From contig NC_089423.1 in assembly GCF_013426205.1 (NCBI RefSeq), forward strand, positions 7,068,001-7,132,000: a DNA stretch of 64,000 nt, written 5' to 3'. The DNA is from Metarhizium brunneum (taxonomy: Eukaryota > Ascomycota > Sordariomycetes > Hypocreales > Clavicipitaceae). Positions 44,306-56,461 of this stretch are shown here, in pieces (positions within the stretch are counted from its first letter, which is position 1; the number at the start of each line of letters is the position of its first letter). Both the position numbers and the translations under genes were made by a program. Below the pieces are notes generated by a model. It was not told where the DNA came from. It did no database searches and saw only the letters and a program-made list of their open reading frames with translations.

Positions 44306-44805
44306 CGGAGGCATATTCTTGTCTTGAATTATTTTAGTATTGGGCATCTTCTTGCGCTGCGAGTCTTTGTTTGTTTTGGCATTTTTGCAATATCGAGTCG
44401 GAATATGGAAAGGAATGAAAAACTCTTGGCCAACGTGGATCAATTTAAACGCCCCGAGTAAACATCTATGCCTGCCAACTAACATCAATGGCAATGCGTA
44501 GCCCAACCAGAATCGTCAATCAAGTCAACCTAGGAAACTGTGACATAACAGAACAGAAGAGGGGGACCGGGAAACATAACAACTAGACCCTTATTGTCCA
44601 AAGCCAGAATAATCAATGTAACCCCCTTCCCCTCGGCACAGAGCAAGTGCGTCATGCAAAGACAAACCAGCGCATGCACATCTTTCTAACTGGCCCCCTA
44701 TGACAGCCCAAAAACAAAAAAAAAACAGTAGCAAGGACAGAGACGCCGTCGCTGGATGGCAAAATACAAATCCCCTCCATGCCGATGGATCCAAAAGCAG
44801 CGCTC
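44306..44805. other. Convergent intergenic spacer
   Basis: 500 bp between the CmcJ/AsaB-like stop and the Sds3 stop. It holds only 3' sequences and A-rich runs near 44710. Confidence 0.5.
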
Positions 44806-46545
44806 TCAGCCGCGGCGGGCTCTGCCTCGTCCGCTGCCCGTCGTTCCTTGTCGGCTCATGGCCACGCCGCCGAGGCTGCTCTGTCTGCTCATGGGTATGG
44901 CCGACGCAGAGTATCCCGCCACAGACTGGTTGGAGCCGCCGTGGCCAGGGCTCAGTTGGTCTCGCAGGCCGCTGGTGGGGATCCCAAGGGAGTCGCGAAA
45001 GTTTTCGGGGTCTTCCCGCGCGGCGCTGGTGATGGCTACGAAGCGGCCCTGTTGGTACGGGATGGAGACGGCTTCGAGGATTTTGCGCAGCCCAGTCGGG
45101 GCGTCAAGGTGTGCGCCGGGCTTGTGAGAGTGATCGTACTGTTTGAGGAAGCCCATGACGGACAGGTCCGACATGATGTCGTCCTGTGAAAGTGGAACCG
45201 GGAAGTTCTGGTCCGCAGATCTGGGGTACGGCTTTAGATACTGCTGGGGCACGTGAGGGGGCATCTTGGGGGGTTCTTGGGCATGCATCAGGTCCAGGTT
45301 GGCCGGGACCTCAAAGTTGGCAATGCCCTCCACGCCGAGGATCTTGTCGTCCAAGAAGTTTGTGTTTGCGCCGCCTCTGGTGCTGCGGGTGGCGTGTGAT
45401 ACCTGGCGTTCCATCATGGGCGCCGACAGGACAGAGTCGGCGTCGTTGTCGTCCCCGTTGCCCGAGTCGCTGTCGTCGGGGGACGAAGCGTTGCCGTTGA
45501 CACGGTTGCGCAGGACGTATTGATGCGCAGCCAAAGCCGCGCTGTTGTAATGCAGGGACAATTCTTTGTCGGTGAAGAGCTTGTCGATGCTATAAATGGG
45601 GCCGTTTTGCTTCGCGACAGCACGTGCCTTTTCCGACTGCCACAGGGGAGTTGTGCTGTTGGGATCCAGGCCGCGGCGCATCGGGCCGGGCGATCCGTCG
45701 TCCTCTCCAGGATTTCGCTTTCGCTTCTTATCCGAAAACATTTGAAGGTCGTCGGCATCCTTGCGAAGTCTGGTGGCACGCTTGCCGTGGGTTCCGCCGG
45801 GGCTGCCAGGGTTTGTGAGAGAAAAGTGATTCGGGTTCAGGAGCAAGGCATTGGAATCGTTAATCTCCAACACTTCCTTTTCCCTATTCAGTCGGTTCTT
45901 CTTTTGTGTCAGGGTGTTGATAAGTCGGTCGCGCAAGGTGCTGGTCAGGGCCATGTGCTCGCGGCGGGCCGTCTCGACCTTGTAGGCGTGGGTATTCTTG
46001 TACTCTTGTACTTTTCGTTCATATTCATTCTGAATACACAAGGTCAATGTCAGTTGTATTCACAAACGAACGTTGTTTCATTTCATCTTGTTTTATTCTT
46101 GAGGGGGAGGGGTGTCTTGTCTCTCGTCTTTGCTCACCTTTGACTGCGTCAGTTGAAAATCACGAATCTCAATCAAATCCTCAATTTCGTCAATAAAGTT
46201 GGGAAACTTGATTCCAGCCATGTCCATGAGGCTACGGGCAGACTCAGCATGGACCGGAGGCCCCTGGGTCTGTCTGTGTTCTCTTTGCAGCTCAGCGGCA
46301 ACCTCCAAAGCGTTTGTGTCGTATGGATCGAATCGCTGCACGAGGCCAATCTCGTACTGGATCTTCTGCAGCTGGTCGCGGTACGTCATGTCCTGTTCGC
46401 GCTGAAACTTGTCCGTCATGCTGGAGAGACGCTCCATGAGGGCCTGTCTCTTTCTGTCGCGCTTCGATTGTGACGCTGGAGGAGGAGAGCGTCGCTCGGG
46501 TTTGCCGCCAAGGGCGGAGGGGACGGTATTGTCACTTGCGGCCAT
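44806..46545 (-). CDS. Sds3-like subunit of the Rpd3 histone deacetylase complex
   Basis: Two exons, 46545-46138 and 46029-44806, encode 543 residues, joined in phase 0 (LTQSK-NEYERK). The start MAASDN is the first ATG in the frame. Residues about 35-230 form the Sds3/Dep1-type helical region (KRQALMERLSSMTDKFQREQ..YRDQLQKIQ, and after the intron YKVETARREHMALTSTLRDRL), a long coiled coil. The later part has a basic stretch (KKRKRNPGEDD) and a C-terminal Gly/Arg tail. Sds3 scaffolds Rpd3/Sin3 and is needed for deacetylase activity on chromatin; it acts in the nucleus. The assignment rests on the helical domain, and the rest is family-specific or disordered. Confidence 0.87.
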
Positions 46546-47557
46546 CTTCAGAGCTGGCAAGGCGGCCGCCGGTCCGAAGCAGAGAGTTCAGTTGCCAGTG
46601 ATGCAGGATGGAGAAAGCGGGCACACCAAGAGGAAATGCAGAGCAGTCTGGAGCGATTGCGGTGTTGCAAAGACTCGGTGCTCTGCCCGTCTGCGCCCCG
46701 AGTACAACTTGTTCCGGGTGTGAGTCTCTATTCCACAGCGAGCGGCGGAACGAGAAAGCAAAATCAACAGTGCTGCAAAATGCGCCTGCAACGATTGAAA
46801 GAGAGAAACATAAAGTACCGCCTGTCGGTGAGGTCGGAGCGAGAACAACGACGACTGACGACAAAGGTGCGTGGCCGAGTGCAGCAGCGTAGCAATCAGG
46901 TCAGCCGAACAATCGTCAGTCAAGTCTGGTCTCGTTCGTTCTGCCCCGGTGTCAAGGCGGCTTTGGCTAGGTCAAGCCCAAAGTCGTGTTAGTCGCGGAC
47001 CCGCTCACCGCCTGCCGCCTGCGCTTAGGGTCCTCAAGCGGGAGCCCTGTGATTGGTTGGTACGGGTTGAACCACTCCAAAGGGGCATGGGGGGTTCCGT
47101 CGTACAGTGCGAGACAATGTTGATGGACGACGCATGCACTGTAGGTTCTCTCGAGCCGCGGCGAGGTCGATTCACCCGCTTGTTTCATGTTCATGCATTG
47201 ATAGAGAAGGTGTGCTCGAGTAGTTATTAGTAGTTTCATCAGGGGGCTGCTCTTCTTCAAAAGCGCCCATGCGTTTCTGCCTTGCAAAATTGTATATAGC
47301 CGCAACTGGCAATGCACCACAGGTGCTCAAGGACCAGACCAGAACGCAGCCCACGTCAGTCAAGTAGTTGCCATGGACAAATGTCATATGTCTCCCATAT
47401 CAAAAGTCCAGGGGGATATTTCGCCTCTTTCTACACCAGTGACCAGAAGTTTTCATCATCATCGACTTACCTCTGTCCCAGCGACATCCTTATTCAGTCC
47501 ATGGATACACATATCGTATATACCAGCCCACAAGCCCATTCAGTCACAACCCATCAT
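46546..47557. other. Intergenic, about 1 kb
   Basis: The promoter of the Sds3-like gene and the 3' flank of the next gene. No coding sequence was recognised. Confidence 0.5.
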
Positions 47558-48700
47558 CTACAGCCCGCTCCTCAATTTCTGCAACTGGCTAATGAGTCCA
47601 AACCCGCCAGGAACCTTGGATTCCTCGCCAGCCCCCTCCTGGCCACCAGGCTTCTTGCCTTGTGAGCCCGCAGCCCGGCCCTCCCTCCTCGCCGCCTGGT
47701 CCATCTCCCTCACCAAGTCCCTATGCCTATCCTCGACCATCTTGGCCAGGCTCTCAATAAACTTGCTGCGGCCCTTTTCCTCCGCCGTGCCTTTCCACAC
47801 GACACTCAGCTCCTTGAGCTCCTCGATCCTAGCGGCGGCCCTTTCAATGCCCTGGATGGGGTCGTCGCTCTGCTGTAGAAAGCCCGCAATCTCGTCGCGC
47901 AGCTTCCGTAGTACTTGCTGCCCCTTTTCCTCGGAGCTCTGCTGCTCGGAGCCGGGTTCCGGCGCGGAGACGGACAGGAACCCCGAGCTGACGGATACTT
48001 CTGACGGCGGGAAGGTAAAGTCCATGGCGTCGCCAAAGGTCTGGATGACGGATTCGAGGCGTGACCGGACCAGTGTGAGTGTCTGTAGCTGTTTGATGTA
48101 TTCCGGGTCAGATGAGTCGTTGGCACCGGTGGCAGCGGCGGCATCAGCCGGCGGCGGCGACGCCTCAACGCCGTCCTTGTCCTCGTCGGCTTCACCCCTC
48201 CTGGTGGCCTCCTTCCTCGTTTCGTGATTCGGCTGCAGACCACCCGGGACGAAAACCTCAATGTCCTCCTTGAGCGTCTCGTGCAACATTTCCGACAGGC
48301 CCAGCGTCTCGCCCCTCAGCAACTCCACCTCGTACGCCAGCCGGCTGCCGCTCCTCAAAATATCATCCGTCAGCTGTGTCAGCGTATTGGACAGCCGGGT
48401 AGTCTGCGCATTCAGCTGCGATAGCAAGGTCTGCGCTTGGGCGGACAGCTCGGCGAGCGGCACAGCACCAGCCGGCTGGGAGGACGCCTGCCTGCTGGCG
48501 AGAGGCGGCAAAGTAGCATTCAGGTAGGCGGCGGGATCAAATGAGGCGTCTAGAAAGTCGTGGAGAAAGTCGTCGGCGGTATGTGCCGACCTGGGCTGTA
48601 CGGCTGCTTTGGACTGCTTCCGCGCATGCTGGCCGTTTCTGACGGGGAGCGTGGCCGCATTGCTGCTTGTCCGTCTGCGGGCATGTTTCTGCTCCGCCAT
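47558..48700 (-). CDS. Probable conserved oligomeric Golgi complex subunit (Cog7-like)
   Basis: The product is 380 residues with no intron. The start is the first ATG (MAEQKHARRR); the frame extends upstream only to non-ATG codons. After a basic N-terminus, residues 43-62 read FLHDFLDASFDPAAYLNATL, the short motif that opens several COG/exocyst-like tethering subunits. A long coiled coil follows (LLSQLNAQTTRLSNTL...GETLGLSEMLHETL) like the first helices of Cog7. The middle is acidic and disordered. The C-terminal half is helical, with KKPGGQ and Gly-rich segments near the end. COG tethers vesicles in retrograde Golgi traffic. The choice of Cog7 over Cog5 is uncertain; the identity as a vesicle-tether-like coiled-coil protein is firmer. 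Confidence 0.68.
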   Translation of the reverse strand: MAEQKHARRRTSSNAATLPVRNGQHARKQSKAAVQPRSAHTADDFLHDFLDASFDPAAYLNATLPPLASRQASSQPAGAVPLAELSAQAQTLLSQLNAQTTRLSNTLTQLTDDILRSGSRLAYEVELLRGETLGLSEMLHETLKEDIEVFVPGGLQPNHETRKEATRRGEADEDKDGVEASPPPADAAAATGANDSSDPEYIKQLQTLTLVRSRLESVIQTFGDAMDFTFPPSEVSVSSGFLSVSAPEPGSEQQSSEEKGQQVLRKLRDEIAGFLQQSDDPIQGIERAAARIEELKELSVVWKGTAEEKGRSKFIESLAKMVEDRHRDLVREMDQAARREGRAAGSQGKKPGGQEGAGEESKVPGGFGLISQLQKLRSGL

Positions 48701-48999
48701 TTGCGGTTGTGGATTCCGAACCAACGGCTGCCGGTGCTCCTTGCTCAATCAAGCAGAAATGACAAACTCATTGGTCTGGTTGGTTTGCCGGGCATGTATC
48801 TGAAAGGGCGTCGATGTGCACGGAAACGTGACAAGTTGTGGTTCTACATGGCGAAAGTGGACCAGCCGATGATGACCCGACTCATCGACTCCAACGCCAG
48901 CCAAAACTCATCAGATAACTTGACCTCGTTCCGAAACCCTCGTCCCGCCTTGCCGCCGAATTATCCAGGCCAGATGAGAGAGAGAAAAGGACTGGGGAA
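48701..48999. promoter_or_regulatory. Divergent promoter, COG-like and YggS-like genes
   Basis: About 300 bp between two genes read apart. No clear TATA box was seen. Confidence 0.4.
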
Positions 49000-49932
49000 A
49001 TGAGTGAAGCCGAGGAAATGCGCGTCGATCCCACGAGAGCCCAGGCTCTCATCTCGCAGCTATCGTCTGTCAAGGAGCGCATCGGTGGCCTCGCCCATGG
49101 CCGTGATGTAAGTAGGCGCGGCACCCGACGGCACACATGGTAAATACCAGCGGCACGACACCGTCAGTTGACACACCACACGCAGGTCAGGCTCGTCGCC
49201 GTATCCAAGCTCAAGCCCGCCAATGACATCCTCGCCCTCCACCAGGCGCCCGCCTCCCACCGTCACTTTGGCGAAAACTACACGCAGGAACTCACTCAAA
49301 AGGCACAGCTCCTCCCCAAGACCATACAATGGCACTTTATCGGCGGCTTACAATCAGGTAACAACTGCTACTCCCCTGCTTCTCATCGACAGGTCCACAG
49401 CGGCCCGTTGACACACCTCCCAGGCCACTGCAAGACGCTCGCCAAGATCCCCAACCTGTTCTGCGTCTCATCCGTAGACACCCTCAAGAAGGCAGCCCTC
49501 CTCAACACCACGCGCGGCGCCCTCCTCGCCTCGGACCCGTCGCTGCCCAAGCTGTCCGTCCACGTGCAGGTCAACACGTCCGGGGAGGAAGCCAAGTCCG
49601 GCTGCGCCCCGGGCGAGGAAACCGTGGCGCTGTGCCGCGAAATCATCAGCAACTGCCCGAACCTGCACCTCCTGGGGCTCATGACCATTGGCGCCATCGC
49701 GCGGAGCAAGGCCACGACCGCGGACAATGAAAACGACGACTTTATCGCGCTCAAGCAGCAGAGGGATCTGGTGGCCAGGCAGCTGGCGCTCGACGACGCG
49801 AGGCTGGAGCTGAGCATGGGCATGAGCGAGGACTTTGAGGGCGCCGTCGTTTTGGGCAGCGGCGAGGTGAGGGTTGGCAGTACGATTTTCGGCACGAGGC
49901 CCGCAAAGGCCGATGCAAAGATTAAGGAGTAG
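49000..49932 (+). CDS. YggS/PROSC-type PLP homeostasis protein
   Basis: Three exons, 49000-49107, 49186-49357 and 49424-49932, encode 262 residues. The second intron is 66 nt and stop-free; it is placed by the GTAACA donor and by restored homology (GGLQS-GHCKTLAKIPNL). The fold is the alanine-racemase N-terminal barrel. The PLP-binding lysine is Lys44 in AVSKLKP. HFGENYTQEL, WHFIGGLQS, HVQVNTSGE, LHLLGLMTIG and LSMGMSEDFEGAVVLGS-type blocks follow in order. Members bind pyridoxal phosphate without known catalysis and keep the cofactor balanced; human PROSC and yeast YBL036C belong here. The length is typical. Confidence 0.94.
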
Positions 49933-50326
49933 CCCGTAGGTCGGACCCATTGGTGCTGTACATACATGCAGGGACAACATGTTCCCAGCCCGCACCGTTG
50001 ATTGATTTGGCGAGAGCCACGGCGGCCAACTGGAATCATGGACGTCAAGAGTGAAAAAAAGAAAAAAAGAAAAAGAAAAAGAAAAAAAAAAGACAAATCT
50101 CATTGAAATCCTGGTATCGGTCCACATAAAACAAATGCTCTCTGCGGCCGGACTATGCTTTTCACAACCTTCCCATGCAGAGCAACCATTAACTAAGTAG
50201 TATGCACATTCCAAAAGTCAAACTTTCTCCACAACTCCAAAATGCCTTTCCGTTCCAAAAACCGCCCTGTGCTTAGCGAACCCGCAAAGCACATCCTTCC
50301 ACAGGACATGATGACTTGGCACCCGT
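49933..50326. other. Convergent spacer with purine tract
   Basis: 394 bp between two 3' ends. A 40-nt GAAAAA-type purine run lies at 50052-50092. No gene is seen. Confidence 0.5.
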
Positions 50327-53300
50327 CTACGTAACCATGGTGTTTGCAAACGCTTCTGAAATTTCCTGACGTGTGGGCGGTTCACGGTGCTCGGGGATAG
50401 TTGAGACCCCCTGCGCGAGTCTCTCCTGCGTGAGTTTCAACATGATTGCCGGTACTGAGTCGTCTGTGGCGCGGATGGTAAGTCGGATCATCTACAACGT
50501 TTGTCAGTCAGAGCAATCACTATGCGGGTTTGCCAGCAAGGGTCCCCCTACCTGGCTGGAATAGTTGGGCTCCAGACGCAAGAGACAGCCAAATTTTCCT
50601 CCCTCCGAGGTGTGCAGCACGCTGGCGCCAACAATGTTCTTTGGGTTGGGGTCAACCATGTCCAGCACACGCCATCGGAGGCCCTCGACGGTGTCGACAA
50701 CAAACTTCTCCGTGAGTTCTCTCGTGTTGCTCTTGCCGCTTGTGAGCCCGAAAATCGCCTGTGCCTCGCGAGATCCCGCCCCAATCTGCTTCCAGCGCTT
50801 GAAGAAGTCTTCGGCGGAAAGATCCGCAGGGTCCATGAACTTGTGTGCGGCGACGGGCAGCTTCACCGTCACCGCTTGCAGAGCGCCCGCGAGATAACTG
50901 ATTCGCACGGTCGGGCTCTTGTCGAAAATCTTCTTGGACTCAAACACGGTGACTTGTTTCGTTTGTCCCCCCGGGGCAATCGTACTGTCGGGGAGCTCTC
51001 TGACATCCCAAGTCAGTTTGCTCTTCTCGCTCTCGTCAAGATCCAGGGTGGTTGTGAAGGAAGTCATGGGCGACGGTGACTTGTTGGAAAAGTAGGCAAT
51101 AATGCAAACCGCCTGTCCGCGGCATTCGGATCGGACACCGATTTGAACCTGACCATCTTCGTACAAGATACCATCCGATCGGACCATGAGTCTGTCGAAA
51201 CCCTTCTCCCAGCCAGGAGACAAGTGCGCAGCGCTCGCCAGGTTAGGAGCCTTGAGCATCTTGGGCTCCGACGGCGATGGGGCGTTCATATTCAGGCCCG
51301 CAAGATCGTTGGCACCATTGGCACTCCCATTGGCTCTTCCACCGTTGATGGCGGCAGCGGAGCTAAAGGTCCTCTTAAGGCCTCCCGGCTTTGCCATACC
51401 GAGCTCGGTGCCGTCAGAATTGGCATCCTTGCCTCCGACGACCCACGTACGGCGGTCACTGGTGTTTGCGTGCTTCTGGTGGAGTCGGGAAAGAAGTGCA
51501 GACTCTCGCTCGGGAAAAGGTGGCATCTCATCGCAAACTGTTCTCAGCAAGTCGTCAGTGGGCATGCTCGCCAGAGTCAGATATTCGCACGCTCTCTGCT
51601 GCATCTCCGAGTCCAACGTGTGACTGTACACCTCGAATGTGTGGAGCAACTGTGGTTTGATTTCAGGGAACAAGTTGACGAATTTGATGAAGCATGACAA
51701 GATCATGGCCCGAGTGCTGGGAGAACAACCAGACAGCTTCCCCTGGAGAGCCATGAATTGCTCAATCGGGCTGCAGCGAGGCTGGTCGGCGACCAAGTGG
51801 CCAAATTCGCCCAGAATATACGCTCCAATCTTGACCAATGTCTCGTGGCAGTGGTCTGATTTGACGTACTGCAAAGCAGTTTGCGCCGCATAAACTTGGA
51901 GCTCTTCATTGTTGGTGACGATTTGAATTACTCGTTGCCAGACCTCGTCACTGACATGATCACCAGCCATGGCAATCAGACGCAACGAAATATCGACGTA
52001 CCACTGGACATCAGTGGCATATTTCTCCGTGAGAATGGCAATCTTGAGAACCATTTCCTCTCGAATGGCAAAGTCTGCGTTCTGAAGAAAGTGCAGCAAT
52101 TCGCCGACAATGATCCTGGCGTTGGTGGCGTCGCACATGCTGTACAGCAGATCCAACCCCTTTCTGCGAACACTAATATCTCTGTCTTTGAGGGATCCGA
52201 GGATAATGTCTTGATGCTGCTTGATGGGTATGAGGGTTTCTGTTCGAGCTGCCAGATGTGTCATGGCCTCCAAACCGAGATATCGCACATTTGTCTCTCT
52301 GCTCTGGATGAACCGGCCCAGTCGGGAAGAAATCTGCTTCATGAGCGCATGCTCGGTATCAAGGTGGATAATTAGGTTGATGGCTTCGAATAAGACTGCA
52401 TTCTGGGCGTTGTTCTGCTGAACATTCTTGTTGGCTTCCATTGCCAGGTTTAGGATTCGCTGCAAAGATTCTCGAATCATGTTTCGCACATGAGTGTCCT
52501 CTGCGTTGTTGCGCACATTAGCACGGAAAACCATGCACACCGGACACAAGAGCACAACATACCAGAGGGTGGAAAGTATTGAAGAAGCCTCAAAAGCTTA
52601 ATCTGTAGCCAAGGGCACGGAACTTTGTAGTAGAGGTAGTCTATGGTGTATTCGCCATCAATGATGATGCGCTTTAGTCGCGCGGCTGCCTTTGCATAAG
52701 CCCCCTTGTATCCGTCGAGGTTGTCTTGCGCAAGAGCCATGACAAGCGACGTGACAGACAGGGCAACTCCCAGATCGACATCATCCATGAGATGAATGAT
52801 GCGCTCGGCCCACTGGGGAGAGACGATGTCGGGATATTTGCGGTAGAGACGCAGCAAAGTCAGGGCAGCCTTCTTCTTGACAAACGACTTTGAAGTTCTG
52901 CAGCCATGTTAGCACGTGAAACTGTTGATGGGTCAGCCAGCTGATGAAGGCTCACGGTGAGATCAGCAGTCGATGAACCTCGGAGCTAAGCGCCTCGCCC
53001 ATCTCCCGGCCTCCTACATTGGCAATGGCATGCAGAGCCAAGCAGTTGAAAAGCTCGTTATGATCCAACAAATCCTTCCGAATGCTATTGACGACAAGAT
53101 GTAGCAGCTCGTGCTTTTCGTGGAGGAAGAGCGTCATGGCAAGGTAGCCAATCTGCTTCTCTGAATACTTTTGTGCCGAGATGAGATTGACTGCCTCGAG
53201 GTGGCCAAAGTCGACGTTCCAACCCAAAATGTAAATGTACAGCAGCTTGCAGACATATTTCTTCTTGTGGTAGCCGCTGAGGTTGCCATCCTTGAACTTT

Positions 53301-53452
53301 TGCCGAATGTTGGCCAGCTCCTTGTTGATTCGCTTCTCTTCCAGTTCACGGGCTCGGGCGTTTCTCAAATCGGCGATGAACTGCACCAAGCCTCGCATGT
53401 TGGCGTTGCTGCTGCTTGAGCGGCCGAGAAAGCCGCTTCCTGGAGCCGACAT
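50327..53452 (-). CDS. AP-2 adaptor complex subunit alpha
   Basis: Four exons, 53452-52956, 52897-52563, 52500-50552 and 50491-50327, encode 981 residues, the usual length. The N-terminus reads MRGLVQFIADLRNARARELE and KRINKELANIRQKFK, diagnostic of alpha adaptin, including basic residues that bind phosphoinositides. The helical trunk runs to about 600 (HLMDDVDLGVALSVTSL, LLRLLQYFPPSEDTHVRN, LGLEAMTHLAAR). A Ser/Ala/Asn-rich hinge follows, then the ear domain (WKQIGAGSREAQAIFGL). The last exon ends MIRLTIRATDDSVPAI...FANTMVT and matches the family end. AP-2 recruits cargo and clathrin at the plasma membrane for endocytosis. In filamentous fungi AP-2 also works at the hyphal tip. No defect is seen. 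Confidence 0.96.
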
Positions 53453-54341
53453 GGTGGAAGTCGTCGGGCAGCCCCTGGCTGACGTCTCCTTTCCCTAGGA
53501 CGCCACGGCGAGCAAGTTTTGTCGGCGGGATAATTTCGGTGAGGATAGGAATTAATTGTCGATTAGGTGCAGGTCCGATGGCATAGCCAAATGCCTGGCG
53601 CGAAATGGCAACGGATGGTTCGGCTGTCGCTTGTCGTTTGTCGCTCGTTGTGCCCAAGCGTCCAAGTGTTGAATGTCGGCGATGGACGATGGGCGGGATA
53701 CGCGGCCAGGGGCTAAAGTGCAAACGTTCCAACGTTTCCTCTCCCAAATCGCCGCCTTCCAGGGTTGCGCCGTCGGCCAACCTATACTTGACCTCTGGAT
53801 ATCTCCGCTACAGACTTGCCACAGGCGCACGACAAACTGAAGCTCCCACGTGTGCGGGCGGATGGCAAGTTGCTGAGCTTGGTAGCTCTGACGATCTTGA
53901 AGAGGGAGGGGTCTACTCGGTGCTCCGTACCCTCCGTCAGGTTGATGTCGGGTAACTGACCAGTCCCGTTCTTCAGCAGGCCAGTATCCTGAAGTACGGG
54001 CCTGGCACGAGGCGCCTTGGGCGGCCAACAGGGGATGGTGCTGCCCATTGGCGCCTGTCGCCGCCACCGAGGCCACTCATGCGTCCTGGAAACGGATCAA
54101 TTGATGACTGATGTGGGCAGCGCATCGTTGAATGCCAAGCTGACGTCCCCGAACGGCTATCCAGCCCGCACTTCATTGGTCAGCATGGACGGCAACCTCC
54201 AACCTTCAAATATCGAGCGTAAAATAAATCCATCGAGCTCAACAGTAAAGCGCAGCTGCACCATTGACATCCATGGATTGAATAGCATCGCCTCCCGCCG
54301 TCTTCCGCCGCATGCATTGTCTGCGTACCCATCCGAATGTA
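53453..54341. other. Divergent promoter region, 0.9 kb
   Basis: Between the AP-2 alpha start (minus) and the complex I assembly gene (plus). Small open frames here lack family features. Confidence 0.5.
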
Positions 54342-55505
54342 ATGTCAGCATGCATGCGACCACGCCCGCTGGGCAACGTCCTGCATAGACTGCCGCCCTT
54401 GTCCGGCCCTTCTCCCCAAGCCACCAGCCGACGAACATACGCCGTTCATTCCACGGGCGCCCCGCGGTTCCAAGTCTTCAACCGACGGACGAAATGGCTT
54501 CAAAAGGAGCGCGCAGCTTCCAGGCCCCAGGAAAGCCGGCAGGCAGACTACCTGAAGGATGAGGTGGCCGTCCGAGTCTCTGAGCGACTACTTGTACGGT
54601 GTACCACGGCCTTCAACACGCCTTCATTGCTCAAATTGCTACAATTGCTAACAAACGGTTCCCCCCTCGTCTCCAAATAGGACATCAACCGACACTTTCC
54701 CAAAGTCCTGGACCTGGGCGCCAACTCATGCAACCTAGCCAGAGCGCTCGTCCGCGAGAACCCCGACCCCGACCCGTCCACGCCTACATCACCGCCTCTA
54801 TCAGCGCGCATATCCGAATTAATCGCCGCCGACTCCTCCGAAACTCTCCTGTACCGCGACTCGGACCACGACTTCAACAGGAAGCTCCACATTACGCGGC
54901 AAGTCCTGGAGGACGAAGAGAGCATCCCCTTTGGGCCAGATTCCTTTGACCTGGTCATGAGCTCGCTCAGCCTGCACTGGATCAACGACCTGCCCGGCGT
55001 CTTGTCCCAGATCAACAGCATTTTAAAACCAGACTCACCCTTCATCGGAGCCATGCTCGGCGGAGATACGCTCTTTGAGCTCCGCACATCCCTACAGCTC
55101 GCCGATCTGGAGCGGAGGGGCGGCCTGTCCCCCCACGTATCACCACTGGCGGACGTGCGGGACGTCGGCGGTTTGCTGCAAAAGGCTGGGTTCAAAATGC
55201 TGACCGTCGACGTGGACGACATCATTGTCGACTACCCGGATACCTTTGCGCTGATGCGAGACCTCCAGGCCATGGGGGAGAACAATGCCATCCTGGGCAG
55301 GGAAATGGGCCCCATCCGGAGAGACGTTCTCCTCGCGAATGAAGCCATCTATAGAGAATTGCACGGGAACCCAGACGGTTCTATCCCGGCCACGTTTAGA
55401 ATCATCTACATGATAGGCTGGAAGGAGGGTCAAGACCAGCCGCAGCCGCTGGCCAGGGGCAGCGGCGAAGTCAACTTGAAGGATGTCCTGGAGAAGAAGC
55501 AGTAA
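54342..55505 (+). CDS. NDUFAF5-type complex I assembly methyltransferase-like protein
   Basis: Two exons, 54342-54593 and 54681-55505, encode 358 residues. The intron has a GTACGG donor, TGCTAAC branch and AATAG end, and restores SERLL-DINRHFPKVLDLG. The N-terminus is basic, rich in Arg, Ser and Pro, and lacks acidic residues: a mitochondrial targeting sequence. The Rossmann core has motif I VLDLGANSCNLA, a variant of the DLGxGxG loop, and SLSLHWINDLPG, which is diagnostic of the NDUFAF5 group. GGDTLFELRTSLQLADLERRGG and the PDTFALMRDLQAMGENN block follow. In animals NDUFAF5 hydroxylates an arginine of the NDUFS7 subunit during complex I assembly. In-frame ATGs at 54312 and 54354 are alternative starts. 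Confidence 0.9.
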
Positions 55506-55689
55506 AACACAGTCATGTACCATAGCCACGAGGCATGTGCCAATACCCACACCGGCCGAGACGCCAAATCTTGCGCTTTGCTCGTGTTGTAGGAGTAACC
55601 TCTATTATTCCATTTTGCACCAGTGTCATCAGAGTCGTTTACGCCTTTTTTTCCCAGCACCCTACAAACATGCCAGCCCCGGCAATCCT

Positions 55690-56461
55690 TCACACCCTCC
55701 TCCAGTCCGTCATGGTTCGGCCAATGCATCCCAGCCCCGCAACCTCGACAAGCTTCTCGTGCCAGCTGAGCAGGACGCTCATCGCCGCGGACGCAGGCTC
55801 GTTGGAAACACCAGAGCGAGAGCCAAAGCCGCCGGTGGACTGGGGGGTCACTCTCGACGCTGACTTAGGCTGGCCCATGGCCATTCCCTTGTAACTACCG
55901 GGCCCGTTAGTCACATCTCGTTCCCGATGCATGTGGTCCAGGAACGTGGCGGGATTCCATACATGTACTTCATCAGAACGTCGAGGCACTCGCTGCCGCC
56001 TGGGGATTCGTAGATGCCCCTGAGCAGAGGGCTCATGTCACTCGCCTTGATCGACTGTAGGACCTCGATGATGGTCTGGAGATGTGCATCCTATATTCCC
56101 CGCCCGCCCGTTAGCAAATGTCCCCTCTTGCAAAGTGTAAAGAAAAAGAGAGTACACAGCCTCCCACGCTGGCAGACATAGGGTCCCAGGGTCCTCCCCG
56201 ACGCACCTTTGCCCCCTCGGTGCCGTTGTAAACGGGCGTCTCCAAGCATCCCCTCAGTGCGCCCTCGGCGTCGCCACCCCTCAGCAACTGTCTGACCTGG
56301 CCGGATAGTTGGCGGGCTTCGGCCTCGCTGATCTCGGGCTGTGGCGGGTGCAATGTCGAGGTGTCGAAGTTGACGCTCGAGTCTTCATTGTATGCGTCGA
56401 TGTTGGTGGTCCGCCATGCGTCGCTGAGCGTGGCGCTCGTGTGCTGCTGGATGATGGACAT
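55690..56461 (-). CDS. Arp2/3 complex subunit 5 (ARPC5, p16)
   Basis: Three exons, 56461-56207, 56090-55963 and 55894-55690, encode 195 residues, the family length. The joined frame reads YNGTEGAK-DAHLQTII and VLMKY-IYKGMAMG. The opening SDAWRTTNIDAYNEDSSVNF and the conserved core LQTIIEVLQSIKASDM, LYKGM (here IYKGM) and C-terminal LSWHEKLVEVAGLGCI all match ARPC5. The seven-subunit Arp2/3 complex nucleates branched actin and is used at endocytic patches, so it works in the same process as the nearby AP-2 alpha, though the genes are not co-regulated by position. It converges on the assembly-factor gene with 184 bp between stops. Confidence 0.94.

Noticed and set aside
43334..44506. Minus-strand open frame of 390 codons
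   Set aside because: It is antisense to the CmcJ/AsaB-like gene and results from high GC3. Its Gly/Val/Arg/Ala-rich composition has no family features.
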